DNA of 64,000 nt from Methylobacterium sp. Leaf91 (GCF_001422815.1 NZ_LMMP01000003.1:317612-381611); one strand, 5' to 3'. Shown: positions 35,209 to 43,892, numbered from the stretch's first letter. Numbers and translations: made by a program. Notes: generated by a model not told the origin, from the letters alone.

Positions 35209-36435
35209 TCAGAATTGACACGCCGTCTCGGGAAGGTCGACACCGAGGGTATCGAGCGGCGTGCGCTGATGGGTGAAGCCCTGTTCGGGCGCCACGGTCA
35301 CCATGGCCTTGGGCTGCACCACGATGATCGGCTGGCGCAGCTGATGGTCCCAGGGACGGTAGGTGAGCGAGACGCCCTTGTAGGCCGGCAGGCTGAAGGC
35401 CGGGTCGGCGAAGTAGGGTGCGAGCACGGCCGGGTCGGCGGTCTTCTTCTGCGTCGCCGCCTCCCCCACCGAGCGCACGGCCGCCCAGACCTGGTAATCG
35501 AGGGGCCGCATCAGCCGGCCGGCAAGACGCCGGAAGCGGTTCTGCGCCTGCGCCGCCCCCCAGGTCTCCAGAGTCGGGTGCCAGGTGGCCGCGATGAGCC
35601 CCTGCGTTCCCGCGACCGGCCGGGGGTCCACCGTGCGGAAAGGGACGTAGTCGCCCCAATCATTGGCCTCGTCGGCGACGATGGCGAGGTCGTAATCGAC
35701 GCCTCGGGTGAAGACCATCGCCTCGGAGCGGGTCGGCGTGTCGCCCCGCGCCTTGGCGAGCGGGCCGAAAGTCCAGGGCTTCTCGGCGGTGATCTTCAGG
35801 GAGAACTTCTTGGCCGAGGCCCGGAACGCGTCGGCATAGAGCTTGTCGTTGTCGTTGGGGCCGACGATCAAGAACATCTTGCGCCAGCGCATCAGCGTGA
35901 AGAACTGCGCCAGCGCGTCGGTCTGCATCGCCCGGCTCGGGATCACGTGGAAGACGTTTTTGCGGCACTCGGCGCCGCGCAGGCGGTCGTCGGGCGCGGC
36001 GGTGTTGAACACGGTCACGCCCTCCCCCTTGACCGCGTCGGCGACCGCCAGAACCTCGTCGGCCGGCAGCGCCAGGACGAGATAGCGGATCCCCTTGCCA
36101 ACGAGGTCGCGGGCGGCGTCGACGGCGCTCCTGCCTTCCGTCAGAGCGACCTCGTCGAGGGCGTAGGTCTGCTTGGTGAAACGGCCGGTGGTGTTGTTGT
36201 CCTTCACCGCCATGCGGGCGCCGGCGACGCCCTCATCCTCCGGCGCGGCCTCGGCATCGTAGGAGGACGGCGCGATCTCGGGCCGGTAAATCAGGCCGAT
36301 ATGGGTGTCACCCGGAGCGGCCTCCGCCGCCTGCGCGGAAGCTGCCGGTTCCTGCGCCACCGCGAGGGACGCCGTGCCGCCGAGGCCGAGCGTGAGGACG
36401 AGGGCGGCGGATCGGGAGAGGAGCGATGCGTTCAT
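35209..36435 (-). CDS. lutA: periplasmic binding protein LutA
   Basis: 408-residue protein with a signal peptide (SAALVLTLGLGGTASLAVAQ) and a type I periplasmic binding fold (IGLIYRPEIAPSSYDAEA; LVGKGIRYLVLALPADEVLA; MFLIVGPNDNDKLYADAFR). It belongs to the substrate-binding family of PQQ-dependent alcohol dehydrogenase-linked ABC transporters and matches LutA, first gene of the lanthanide cluster. It should present a substrate, presumably lanthanide or its chelate, to LutEF. Divergent from the DUF3280-like gene over 230 bases. Confidence 0.9.
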   Translation of the reverse strand: MNASLLSRSAALVLTLGLGGTASLAVAQEPAASAQAAEAAPGDTHIGLIYRPEIAPSSYDAEAAPEDEGVAGARMAVKDNNTTGRFTKQTYALDEVALTEGRSAVDAARDLVGKGIRYLVLALPADEVLAVADAVKGEGVTVFNTAAPDDRLRGAECRKNVFHVIPSRAMQTDALAQFFTLMRWRKMFLIVGPNDNDKLYADAFRASAKKFSLKITAEKPWTFGPLAKARGDTPTRSEAMVFTRGVDYDLAIVADEANDWGDYVPFRTVDPRPVAGTQGLIAATWHPTLETWGAAQAQNRFRRLAGRLMRPLDYQVWAAVRSVGEAATQKKTADPAVLAPYFADPAFSLPAYKGVSLTYRPWDHQLRQPIIVVQPKAMVTVAPEQGFTHQRTPLDTLGVDLPETACQF

Positions 36436-36665
36436 ACGGTCGGCACGCTAACAACATTGCGCGGATACGCTCAATCGCGGAAGCATAAGGAAACCCTAAG
36501 GCGCGGCGGAGCGTCGCTTGCGTGCCGATGGGCGCGAATACACGCGAGATCGCTCGGAGCGGGCGAGCCGATTTGCACGACTTGTCAAATCCGGTCACTG
36601 CTCGACTTTCAAGGCACGGGCGCGGTGTCCGCCGCAGGCCGCATCGATCGTGACACAGGTTCGCC
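36436..36665. promoter_or_regulatory. divergent promoter region lutA / DUF3280-like gene
   Basis: 230-base gap between divergently transcribed genes, so it must hold the lut operon promoter (minus) and that of the cofactor operon (plus). It contains TTGTCAAATC and ACAACATTGC patches that are AT-richer than the rest, but no sure -35/-10 pair or operator. Confidence 0.45.
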
Positions 36666-37250
36666 ATGTCCCCATTCGTCAGGTCTCGTCGCGCCAAGCC
36701 CATGGTTTCATTGCCACTCCCCAGCCTCGGACACGCGGTGGCGCGGGCCGCCGTGCTCGCGATTCTGGCGGGTCCGGTATTGGTGGAACCGGCCCTCGCC
36801 GCCCCCGACAAGGCGGCGATCTTCGGGATCGAACTCAACGATCCGGGTGTGGTCGGCGGCCGCAAGGCGCGTCCCGACGAAGCTCGACGCCTCGCCCTGG
36901 TCACGGACGAGCTCCGCAAGGCGCTCACCGCCGGCAATGCGGTGGAGGTCGTGGACGTGGCGCCCCAGGCCACCGAGATCGCCAAGCAGGCTCCTCTCTT
37001 CAAATGCGAGGGCTGCGCCGCCACCATCGCCAAGAGCCTCGGGGCCGATCTTGCCGTCAACGGTTTCGTGGAGAAGGGCTCCAACCAGATCTTCAATCTC
37101 TACGTCGTCATCTCGGACGCCGCTTCCGGCAAGGTCGTGCGGGCTGGACAGGTGGTGATCCGGGCCGATACCGACGACACATGGGCCCATGCCATGCGAT
37201 GGGTGGTCAAGAACCGTCTCCTGGCCGAACCCTTGCCCAACCGATCCTGA
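36666..37250 (+). CDS. DUF3280/DUF2380-like secreted protein
   Basis: 194-residue exported protein (signal around AVLAILAGPVLVEPALAAP). The mature part has FGIELNDPGVVGG, a Cys pair in FKCEGCAATIAKSLGAD and IFNLYVVISDAASGKVVRAG, which fits the DUF3280/DUF2380 group of secreted proteins found near PQQ-dependent dehydrogenase genes. The CxxC could bind metal or form a redox disulfide. First gene of a plus-strand operon with cofactor biosynthesis genes; 35 bases to mfnB. Exact DUF number is from memory of the pattern and not certain. Confidence 0.65.
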   Translation: MSPFVRSRRAKPMVSLPLPSLGHAVARAAVLAILAGPVLVEPALAAPDKAAIFGIELNDPGVVGGRKARPDEARRLALVTDELRKALTAGNAVEVVDVAPQATEIAKQAPLFKCEGCAATIAKSLGADLAVNGFVEKGSNQIFNLYVVISDAASGKVVRAGQVVIRADTDDTWAHAMRWVVKNRLLAEPLPNRS

Positions 37251-37285
37251 GTCTCCCGTTGCCCCATCATTCCGTGTCGAAGCCG

Positions 37286-37993
37286 ATGTCATCCGATCTG
37301 CGCGCGCGTCCCCGCCTCCTCGTCAGCGTCCGCGACGCCGACGAGGCCGTGATGGCGGCACGGGCGGGCGCCGACCTCGTCGATGCCAAGGACCCCGTCC
37401 GGGGCGCGCTCGGGGCGCTCCCGGTCGAGACGGTCAGGGCGATCGTCGCGTCCATCGCGGACGAGGCCGTCAGCAGTGCGGTGGCCGGCGAGCCGCAGGA
37501 TGCCGCTTCCCTGCCCGGATCGGTCGCAGCGATGGCCGGGACCGGGATCGGCTACGTCAAGGTCGCCGTGCGGGCCGATTTCGACGACGACGCCCTCGCC
37601 GCCGCGGCGCGGGCCGCCCCCGGCCGCCTGATCGCAGTCCTCTTCGCCGGAGCACCGATGCCGGACGACCTCGTCGGCCGCCTCGCCGGGGCGGGCTTTG
37701 CCGGGGTGATGATCGACACCGCCACCAAGGACGGCCGGCGCCTCGGCGACCTCCTGCCCGCCCCTCGCCTCTCGGCCTTCACCGCCGACGCCCGCAGTCA
37801 CGGCCTGCTCTCCGGCCTCGCGGGATCGCTGACGATCGCCGACATCGCCGTCCTCGCCGTGCACCGGCCGGATTATCTCGGCTTTCGCGGCGGCCTCTGC
37901 TTCGGCAGTGACCGGACGCGCGGCCTCGACCCGGAGCGCGTGGCCCTGGCCGTGCAGACTCTTCGCGGGCTCGACCGGCGGAACGCGGCGTGA
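37286..37993 (+). CDS. mfnB: (5-formylfuran-3-yl)methyl phosphate synthase, MfnB
   Basis: 235-residue enzyme making 4-(hydroxymethyl)-2-furancarboxaldehyde phosphate from two glyceraldehyde-3-phosphate molecules, the first step to the furan of methanofuran/methylofuran. Active-site residues of archaeal MfnB are conserved: Lys35 in VDAKDP (Schiff base lysine), Lys92 in GYVKVAV, Asp144 and Lys148 in MIDTATKDGR. The ATG at 37286 is 35 bases after the previous gene; the end overlaps the kinase gene by 4 bases. In methylotrophs the product serves the formyltransferase/hydrolase complex. Confidence 0.88.
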   Translation: MSSDLRARPRLLVSVRDADEAVMAARAGADLVDAKDPVRGALGALPVETVRAIVASIADEAVSSAVAGEPQDAASLPGSVAAMAGTGIGYVKVAVRADFDDDALAAAARAAPGRLIAVLFAGAPMPDDLVGRLAGAGFAGVMIDTATKDGRRLGDLLPAPRLSAFTADARSHGLLSGLAGSLTIADIAVLAVHRPDYLGFRGGLCFGSDRTRGLDPERVALAVQTLRGLDRRNAA

Positions 37994-38568
37994 CGGGTGC
38001 GCCTCCCACCATCGTGAAGCTCGGCGGCAGCCTCGTCTCGGACGCGGCGCGGCTCGGACGGCTTCTCGGCGTCCTGGCGGATGGCGGCGAGGGCCGCTGC
38101 ATCGTCGTGCCGGGCGGCGGTCCGTTCGCCGATGCGGTGCGTCAGGCCCAAGGGCAACTGGGCTTCTCGGATGCCCTCGCCCATCGCCTCGCCCTCGATG
38201 CCATGGGCCGGATGGCGGAGGTGCTTTCGGAGGGCGAGCCGCGCCTCGCCATCGTGCGCAGCGTAATGGAAGCCCGCTCGGCCGAGGCGTCCGTCATCTG
38301 GGACCCTGTCGCGCTAAAAGACGGACACCCTTCCATCCCCGAGTCCTGGGACGTCACGTCGGACAGCCTCGCCCTCTGGCTCGCCACCGAACTCGAGGCG
38401 CCCCGCTGCATCCTGGTGAAATCCATCGATCGCCCGGCGGGCGCCAGCCTGTCCGACCTCGTCCGGATGGGCGTTGTCGACGCGGCCTTTCCCGCCTTCG
38501 CCGCGTCCTACGCTGGCGAGATCGTGATCCGGGGTCCGGGCGCCGATATCGTAAGGGCCGCCGCGTGA
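37990..38568 (+). CDS. amino-acid-kinase-fold protein, probable MfnE-like kinase
   Basis: 192-residue protein of the aspartokinase/UMP-kinase fold: KLGGSLVSD near the start, CIVVPGGGPFADAVRQ, and a phosphate/ADP loop region with DSLALWLATELEAPRCILVKS. Start is a GTG overlapping the mfnB stop codon. In archaea MfnE phosphorylates the aminomethylfuran phosphate during methanofuran synthesis, and the direct linkage to mfnB makes that role likely here. It is shorter than most members, and the identity with MfnE is inference from fold plus context. Confidence 0.75.
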   Translation: MTGAPPTIVKLGGSLVSDAARLGRLLGVLADGGEGRCIVVPGGGPFADAVRQAQGQLGFSDALAHRLALDAMGRMAEVLSEGEPRLAIVRSVMEARSAEASVIWDPVALKDGHPSIPESWDVTSDSLALWLATELEAPRCILVKSIDRPAGASLSDLVRMGVVDAAFPAFAASYAGEIVIRGPGADIVRAAA

Positions 38569-40148
38569 GCGCGCCCGAACATCTCGTCTTCATCACCGGC
38601 CGGATGGCGAAAGCTCGCCTGGAGAAGGTCGCCGCGACCCTGCCGGCCGAGCGCTTCACCTGGAGCATCGCCGATGCCGGCGTGAAGGTCGCCGCGCTGA
38701 TGACCGAGGAGATCATCCGCCGCCGCGTGACGATCCCCGACGGTGCCACGCGCATCGTCCTGCCGGGCCGCTGCCGCGCCAATCCGGAGGCGCTGTCCGC
38801 CCATTTCGGCCTGCCGGTGGAGCGCGGGCCGGACGAGGTGGTCGACCTTCCGGCCTATCTCGGCCTCGCGGGACGCAACGTCGATCTCTCGCGGCACGAT
38901 CTGCGCATCTTCTCCGAGATCGTCGATGCCTCGAAGATGAATCCCGAGCAGATCCTGGCCAAGGGCCTCGACCTGGCGCGACGCGGCGCCGACGTGATCG
39001 ATCTCGGCGGCCTCCCCGACACCGAGTTCCCGCATCTCGAAGAGTGCGTGCGCCTGCTGAAGGGGGCGGGCCTGAAGGTCAGCGTCGATTCCTTCTCCCT
39101 CGACGAGTTGACCCGCGGGGCGAAAGCCGGGGCCGACTTCCTGCTCAGCCTCAACGAGGAGACCCTGGACCTCGCCTTCGAGACCGATGCGGTGCCGATC
39201 CTGGTGCCGATGCGGCCCGACGACCTGCCCTCCCTCGACCGCGCCATCGAGCGCATGGAGAAGGCCGGCCGGCCCTACATGGCCGACCCGATCCTGGAGC
39301 CGATCCATTTCGGCTTCGTCGAATCGATCACGCGCTATCACGAGACGCGCAAGCGCTGGCCCGGCATCGAGATGATGATGGGCACCGGCAACCTCACCGA
39401 ACTCACCGAGGCCGACAGCCTCGGCGTCACCGCCCTCCTCGTGGGCATGTGCTCGGAACTGTCGATCCGCAACGTCCTGATCGTGCAGGTCTCCAACCAC
39501 ACCCGGCGCACGGTGGAGGAGCACGACGCCGCCCGCCGGGTGATGTTCGCCGCAAAGGCCGATTCCGCCCTGCCCAAGGGCTACGGACGCCAATTGCTGG
39601 CCGTGCACGACAAGCGCCCCTTCGTGCAGACCCCGGCGGAGATCGCGGCCCAGGCGGCGGAGGTGCGCGACCCGAACTACCGCATCGCGGTGGCCGAGGA
39701 CGGCATCCACGCCTTCAACCGCGACGTCCACACGATCGGCACCGATGCGATGGCGTTCTTTCCCGATCTCGATGTCGCCGCCGACGGGGCCCACGCCTTC
39801 TATCTCGGCGGCGAGCTGACCAAGGCCGAGACGGCCTGGCGCCTCGGCAAGCGCTACGTCCAGGACGAGCCCCTGCGCTGGGGCGTCGCCGCCGACGAGG
39901 AGGTCGAGGACACCACTGCCTTCAAGAAGGCCGGGCATACCAAGCATTCCGGCCCCGGCGGCGCGGAGCGCGCCACCCGCGATGCCGTGCCCCCGGAAGC
40001 GGGTGCGGCCAGGCCGGAGACGATCGAGCCAGCCCCGAACGAGCCCCGCCGGTCGCGGGCCGGCGATGCGCTCTCGGACGAGGGCGGCCGCATCGTCTGC
40101 GGAAAATTCGTCCCGAACGACCGGCCCGACCAGAGCGGCGAGTCCTGA
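38565..40148 (+). CDS. DHPS-like DUF6513 protein of the H4MPT/methylofuran set
   Basis: 527-residue protein. Residues 1-110 are the DUF6513 domain (LVFITGRMAKARLEKVAATL; VTIPDGATRIVLPGRCRANP), followed by a pterin-binding TIM barrel like dihydropteroate synthase: IFSEIVDASKMNPEQIL, ADVIDLGGLPDTE, KVSVDSFSLDEL, ADFLLSLNEETL. The C-terminal 100 residues are disordered and charged. Members occur in archaea and methylotrophs that make tetrahydromethanopterin-type cofactors and are thought to take part in pterin cofactor synthesis; no defined reaction is assigned. GTG start overlaps the kinase gene by 4 bases. Distinct from the true FolP at 59.4 kb. Confidence 0.82.
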   Translation: MSAPEHLVFITGRMAKARLEKVAATLPAERFTWSIADAGVKVAALMTEEIIRRRVTIPDGATRIVLPGRCRANPEALSAHFGLPVERGPDEVVDLPAYLGLAGRNVDLSRHDLRIFSEIVDASKMNPEQILAKGLDLARRGADVIDLGGLPDTEFPHLEECVRLLKGAGLKVSVDSFSLDELTRGAKAGADFLLSLNEETLDLAFETDAVPILVPMRPDDLPSLDRAIERMEKAGRPYMADPILEPIHFGFVESITRYHETRKRWPGIEMMMGTGNLTELTEADSLGVTALLVGMCSELSIRNVLIVQVSNHTRRTVEEHDAARRVMFAAKADSALPKGYGRQLLAVHDKRPFVQTPAEIAAQAAEVRDPNYRIAVAEDGIHAFNRDVHTIGTDAMAFFPDLDVAADGAHAFYLGGELTKAETAWRLGKRYVQDEPLRWGVAADEEVEDTTAFKKAGHTKHSGPGGAERATRDAVPPEAGAARPETIEPAPNEPRRSRAGDALSDEGGRIVCGKFVPNDRPDQSGES

Positions 40149-40152
40149 CCCG

Positions 40153-40749
40153 ATGCCGTTGATCCTCGAGACCATCGTCACCACCACCTCGCCCTCCGGC
40201 GACCTGCATCTCGTGCCCTTCGGCCTCATCCGCGAGGGCGAGGATTGGGTGCTGGCCCCGTTCCGGCCCTCGCCCACCATCCTCAACCTCGAGGCCAACC
40301 CGGTCTTCGCCGCGTCGAGCCCGAGCGACGTGCGGGTGATCGCCGGCGCGGTCACCGGGCGGCGCGACTGGGCCACCCTGCCCTGCGACCGCATCCCGGG
40401 CCGGCGCCTCGCCGAGAGCTTCGGCCATGCCGAGTTCGAGGTGATCTCTGTGGAGGACGATGCGACGCGCCCGCGCTATCGTGCCCGCATGGTACATAGC
40501 GCCAGCCATATGCCGTTCTTCGGCTACAACCGGGCTCAAGGCGCGGTGCTGGAGGCGGCGATCCTGTCGACGCGCCTGCACATGCTGGAGCCGGACAAGA
40601 TCCTGACGGAGATGCGCTACCACGCCATCGCGATATCCAAGACAGCCGGGCCCGCCGAGCGCGAGGCCTGGAACTGGATCGAGGACAAGGTCGCCGCTGC
40701 CCTCGGGCGCGACGAGCCGGTTCTCGCACGAGCCCCCCAAGCACCCTAG
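40153..40749 (+). CDS. DUF447 family protein
   Basis: 198-residue protein with the DUF447 pattern: ILETIVTTTSPSGDLHLVPFG, FRPSPTILNLEANPVFA, and a C-terminal helical part with SASHMPFFGYNRAQGAVLEA and EMRYHAIAISKTAGPAE. The fold is flavin-reductase-like, so it may bind FMN. Found in archaea and methylotrophs beside methanopterin/methanofuran genes; no reaction assigned. Starts 4 bases after the DUF6513 stop. Confidence 0.8.
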   Translation: MPLILETIVTTTSPSGDLHLVPFGLIREGEDWVLAPFRPSPTILNLEANPVFAASSPSDVRVIAGAVTGRRDWATLPCDRIPGRRLAESFGHAEFEVISVEDDATRPRYRARMVHSASHMPFFGYNRAQGAVLEAAILSTRLHMLEPDKILTEMRYHAIAISKTAGPAEREAWNWIEDKVAAALGRDEPVLARAPQAP

Positions 40750-40777
40750 AAGGTGCGTTCCCGAGGAGACAGGGTTG

Positions 40778-41308
40778 ATGAGATTCAAGACGCTGGCCGC
40801 CGTGGCGGCGCTCGCCACAGTATCCTACGCGGCGCAGGCCCATGGCCCGACCCGCCAGAAGGTCTCGCAGACCATCGAGATCAACGCCCCGGCCGACAAG
40901 GTCTGGGCCGTGCTCGGCAACTTCCAGGATGGCAGTTGGATTCCCGTGGTCGAGAAGACCGAGGGCAAGGGCGGCAACGAGGTCAAGGCCACCCGCGTCC
41001 TGACCCTCAAGGGCGGCGCCACGGTCGAGGAAGAGCTCGCCAAGTACGATGCCGAGAAGAAGACCTACATGTACCGGATCACCAAGGTGGACGTGAAGAC
41101 GCTGCCGGTGAACGACTATTCCTCGACCATCGAGGTCGAGGGCGACGGCGCCAAGTCCAAGGTGACGTGGCGCGGCGCGTTCTACCGCGGCTACATGAAC
41201 AACGATCCGCCGCCGGACCTGAACGACGAGGCTTCCAAGGCGGCCGTCCTCGGCCTCTACAAGGCCGGCCTGGATAACGTGAAGGCCAAGGCCGAGAAGG
41301 GCTCTTGA
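40778..41308 (+). CDS. MxaD-like periplasmic SRPBCC protein
   Basis: 176-residue exported protein: signal peptide (LAAVAALATVSYAAQAHG) then a START/SRPBCC fold with VSQTIEINAPADKVWAVLGN, WIPVVEKTEGKG and TWRGAFYRGYMNND. Same size and type as MxaD, the 17-kDa periplasmic protein that helps methanol dehydrogenase interact with cytochrome cL in M. extorquens. Placed in the cofactor operon, it probably serves the Xox system. ATG at 40778 has GAGGAGACAGG upstream. Paralogue of MxaD rather than MxaD itself, since no mxa genes are nearby. Confidence 0.72.
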   Translation: MRFKTLAAVAALATVSYAAQAHGPTRQKVSQTIEINAPADKVWAVLGNFQDGSWIPVVEKTEGKGGNEVKATRVLTLKGGATVEEELAKYDAEKKTYMYRITKVDVKTLPVNDYSSTIEVEGDGAKSKVTWRGAFYRGYMNNDPPPDLNDEASKAAVLGLYKAGLDNVKAKAEKGS

Positions 41309-41367
41309 TCCTGTTTTACCCTAGGGCCTCGGATCCGGTGGTTCGTACCGGACCGAGTGGCGACGCG

Positions 41368-41483
41368 CTCCTCCCTCCCCCTTGTGGGGAGGGACCGAGG
41401 GTGGGGGTGCTTCCGCCAGCCTCCGCAGCAGGAGGGTCCCCCAACCACCCCCACCTCCAACTCCTCCCCACAAGGGGGAGGAG
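41368..41483. repeat. inverted-repeat extragenic element, copy A
   Basis: About 116 bases bounded by CTCCTCCC...CCCTTGTGGGGAGGG and its inverse CTCCTCCCCACAAGGGGG. Interior reads GGGTGGGGGTG...CCACCCCCACC, itself complementary, so the whole can fold as a long hairpin. A homologous copy is at 42477-42625 and a half copy at 34033-34058. Its right end (GGGGGAGGAGA) runs straight into the start of the propeller gene and seems to serve as its ribosome binding site. Confidence 0.8.
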
Positions 41484-41484
41484 A

Positions 41485-42414
41485 GTGGCGCAGGTCGTCG
41501 GCCTGCTCCTCACCCTGACCACCGCCCCCGCCCTCGCCGACGAGGCCCTGATCACGGCGCAGGGGGCCAACATCCTCGCCTTGGTCGATCTCGACACGCA
41601 GGTCGTCACCGCCCAGATCCCGGTGGACGGGGCGCCGGCCGGCATCGCCCTGTCGCCCGATCGCAAGACCGCCTACGTCACCCGCCCCGAGGGCCACGGC
41701 CTCGCCATCGTCGATCTCGACGCCCGCGCGGTGACGGGCACGCTCGCCCTGCCCGGCGGCCCGCTCGGCGTCGCCGTCAATCCGAAATCCGGGGCAGTCT
41801 ACGTGGCCGACTGGTACGGCAGCCGAATCTTCGTGGTCTCGGCCGATGGTTCCAAGATCGAGACCGAGATCCAGGTGGGCGCCTCGCCCTCGGGCATCGC
41901 GGTGACGCCGGACGGCGCCACGATCCTGGTGGCCAACCGCGAGGGCAATTCCGTCTCCGTGGTCGATGCGGCCACCGCCACCGAGACGGTGAAGATCCCG
42001 GTCGGCGAGCACCCGTTCGGCATCACCCTCGATGAGACCGGCACCCGCGCCTACACCGCCAACGTCATGTCGAACGACGTCTCCGTCATCGATGTGGCCG
42101 GACGGCGGGAATTCGGCCGGGTCACCACCGGCGAGCGACCCTATGTGGTGGCCCTCACCGCCACGCGCGGCTTCGTCACCGACCAGTATTCGAACACCGT
42201 GACGGTGTTCAACCTGAAGACCCTCACCAACGTGGCGGCCATCGAGGTGGGCGACCACCCGGAAGGCATCGCCGCCTCCCGCGACGGCAGCCGCCTCTAC
42301 GTGACCAACTGGGGCTCCAACACGCTGGGCGTCATCGACGCCACGACGCTGAAAGTAATCAAGGACATCCCGGTGCCGGACGGCCCACGCTCGTTCGGGG
42401 ACTTTTTGCGGTAG
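41485..42414 (+). CDS. YVTN beta-propeller secreted protein
   Basis: 309-residue exported protein with seven blades of the YVTN type (TAYVTRPEGHGLAIVDLDA; AVYVADWYGSRIFVVSADG; RLYVTNWGSNTLGVIDATT). I chose the GTG at 41485: it is preceded by GGGGGAGGAGA and starts a signal peptide (VVGLLLTLTTAPALA). The frame is open upstream to 41305, but that stretch is the palindromic element. It resembles LutB and other propellers associated with PQQ dehydrogenases; lacks the quinoprotein catalytic residues. Last gene of the cofactor operon, suggesting a periplasmic helper or metal-related binder for methanol oxidation. Confidence 0.82.
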   Translation: MAQVVGLLLTLTTAPALADEALITAQGANILALVDLDTQVVTAQIPVDGAPAGIALSPDRKTAYVTRPEGHGLAIVDLDARAVTGTLALPGGPLGVAVNPKSGAVYVADWYGSRIFVVSADGSKIETEIQVGASPSGIAVTPDGATILVANREGNSVSVVDAATATETVKIPVGEHPFGITLDETGTRAYTANVMSNDVSVIDVAGRREFGRVTTGERPYVVALTATRGFVTDQYSNTVTVFNLKTLTNVAAIEVGDHPEGIAASRDGSRLYVTNWGSNTLGVIDATTLKVIKDIPVPDGPRSFGDFLR

Positions 42415-42476
42415 CGCGCGCATCCGCGCGGGCGGTGCTATGGCATTCCCACACCTGCTTTTTCAGGCAGAACGCG

Positions 42477-42625
42477 TCCCTCTCCCCCTTGTGGGGAGAG
42501 GCTAGGAGTGGGGGTGGCTCCGCCAGCCTCCAAAGGATCAGGGTCGCCCAACCACCCCCACCTCCAACTCCTCCCCACAAGCTCGATGAATCTCGGGCAG
42601 GCCCGAGATCCGCTGGGGAGGAGAG
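42477..42625. repeat. inverted-repeat extragenic element, copy B with nested hairpin
   Basis: Homologous to copy A over its left arm and interior (TGGGGGTGGCTCCGCCAGCC; CAACCACCCCCACCTCC; CTCCTCCCCACAAG), but the right arm is interrupted by about 30 bases that hold a perfect 9-bp hairpin (ATCTCGGGC, 42590-42598, with 42601-42609). It occupies the convergent gap between the propeller gene and dprA and may act as a terminator for both. Confidence 0.75.
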
Positions 42626-42695
42626 CAGGACAGCGCATCCCGCGCGATGGGCGAACCAGTAGGCAGGCGGCGAGAGAGACGGACACTCGTCCTCC

Positions 42696-43892
42696 CTATG
42701 ACACCAGCGACACGGCTCCGCTGCCATGCCGCTCGATCCGGCCGTCGAGTTCGAGTTCCAGCAGCGTCGTCTGGACGATGCGCACGCTGAGGCCCGCCGC
42801 GCGGGCGAGATCGTCGGTGCCGATGGGGGTCGGGCTGAGATAGGCGATGAGGCGGGCGCGGTCGTCGGCGGGTTCCGCCTCCTCGGGCTCCAGCCCCTCA
42901 AGTTTCTCCTCCGCCTCGGGGGCCGGGCCGCCGATTCCGTCGAGCTCGTCCCAGAAGATCGGGGCGTCGGCGAGATCGGGCCGGTCGAGGGCCAATTGTC
43001 CGGCCCCCTGCTCGAAATCCCCGCGCCCGAGCAGCGGCGCGATGGCGGAAGTGACGTGCTCCACCTCCGAGACCAGGGTCGCGCCCTGGCGGATGAGGTC
43101 GTTGGTGCCCTCGGCGCGCGGGTCGAGGGGCGAGCCGGGCACGGCGAAGACCTCCCTGCCCTGTTCGAGGGCGAAGCGCGCGGTGATGAGCGAGCCCGAG
43201 CGCCGCGCGGCCTCCACCACCACGGTCCCATAGGCGAGGCCGGAGATGATGCGGTTGCGCCGGGGAAAGTCCCGGCCGCGGGGCTCCCAGCCCATGGGCA
43301 TCTCGGCCAGCACCGCGCCGCCGGAATCGAGAATGCTTTCCACCAGGGCCTGATGATTGGCCGGATAGATCCGGTCATGGCCCCCGGCGAGCACCGCCAC
43401 CGTCCCCGAGGCCAGGGACGCCTTGTGCGCGCGGGCATCGATGCCGCGCGCCAGCCCCGAGACCACCACGAGGCCGGCCTCGCCGAGGCCCCGCGCCAGA
43501 CGCTCGGTGAAGCCGAGGCCGGCGGCCGACGCGTTGCGGGAGCCAACGATGGCGATGGCGGGCCGGGAGAGGATCGCCGCCTGCCCCCGGATCGCGATCA
43601 GGGGCGGCGCCGAATCGGCGGCCTGGAGCAGCTTAGGGTAATCGTCCTCGCCCATGGCCACGAGGCGGGCCCCGATCCTGGCCGCCGCCTCCAATTCGGC
43701 TTCCGCCTGCGCCCGCGTCACCGGCACGACGCGCTTGGCCCCGCGCTTCGCGAGGTCCGGCAGGGCTTCCAACGCCGCGCCGGCGCCGCCGAAGCGGTTG
43801 ATCAGGGTGCGGAAGGTGCGCGGGCCGACGCCTTCCGTGCGGATCAGCCGGAGCCAGTCGAGGCGCTGGGCGGCGTTGAGTTGCATGCCCAT
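42696..43892 (-). CDS. dprA: DNA-processing protein DprA
   Basis: 398-residue DprA/Smf protein that loads RecA on incoming single-stranded DNA. Rossmann core with [67 protein letters not shown] and [23 protein letters not shown]; preceded by a HhH-like N-terminus and followed by a C-terminal winged-helix domain ([20 protein letters not shown]). ATG at 43892 has GGGAGG 8 bases upstream; an ATG at 43886 is also possible. Follows plsY by 25 bases in the same direction. Confidence 0.93.
   Translation of the reverse strand: MGMQLNAAQRLDWLRLIRTEGVGPRTFRTLINRFGGAGAALEALPDLAKRGAKRVVPVTRAQAEAELEAAARIGARLVAMGEDDYPKLLQAADSAPPLIAIRGQAAILSRPAIAIVGSRNASAAGLGFTERLARGLGEAGLVVVSGLARGIDARAHKASLASGTVAVLAGGHDRIYPANHQALVESILDSGGAVLAEMPMGWEPRGRDFPRRNRIISGLAYGTVVVEAARRSGSLITARFALEQGREVFAVPGSPLDPRAEGTNDLIRQGATLVSEVEHVTSAIAPLLGRGDFEQGAGQLALDRPDLADAPIFWDELDGIGGPAPEAEEKLEGLEPEEAEPADDRARLIAYLSPTPIGTDDLARAAGLSVRIVQTTLLELELDGRIERHGSGAVSLVS

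Noticed and set aside
38565..40148. A second folate dihydropteroate synthase
   Set aside because: The barrel lacks the standard FolP motifs and carries a DUF6513 domain; it groups with methanopterin/methanofuran genes, and a true folP is at 59360.
40778..41308. mxaD proper
   Set aside because: The fold and size match but no mxaF, mxaG, mxaI or other mxa genes are present, so it is called MxaD-like only.
41305..41484. N-terminal extension of the YVTN protein
   Set aside because: It would translate the palindromic element into Pro/Gly-rich sequence ahead of a normal signal peptide; the GTG at 41485 is better.
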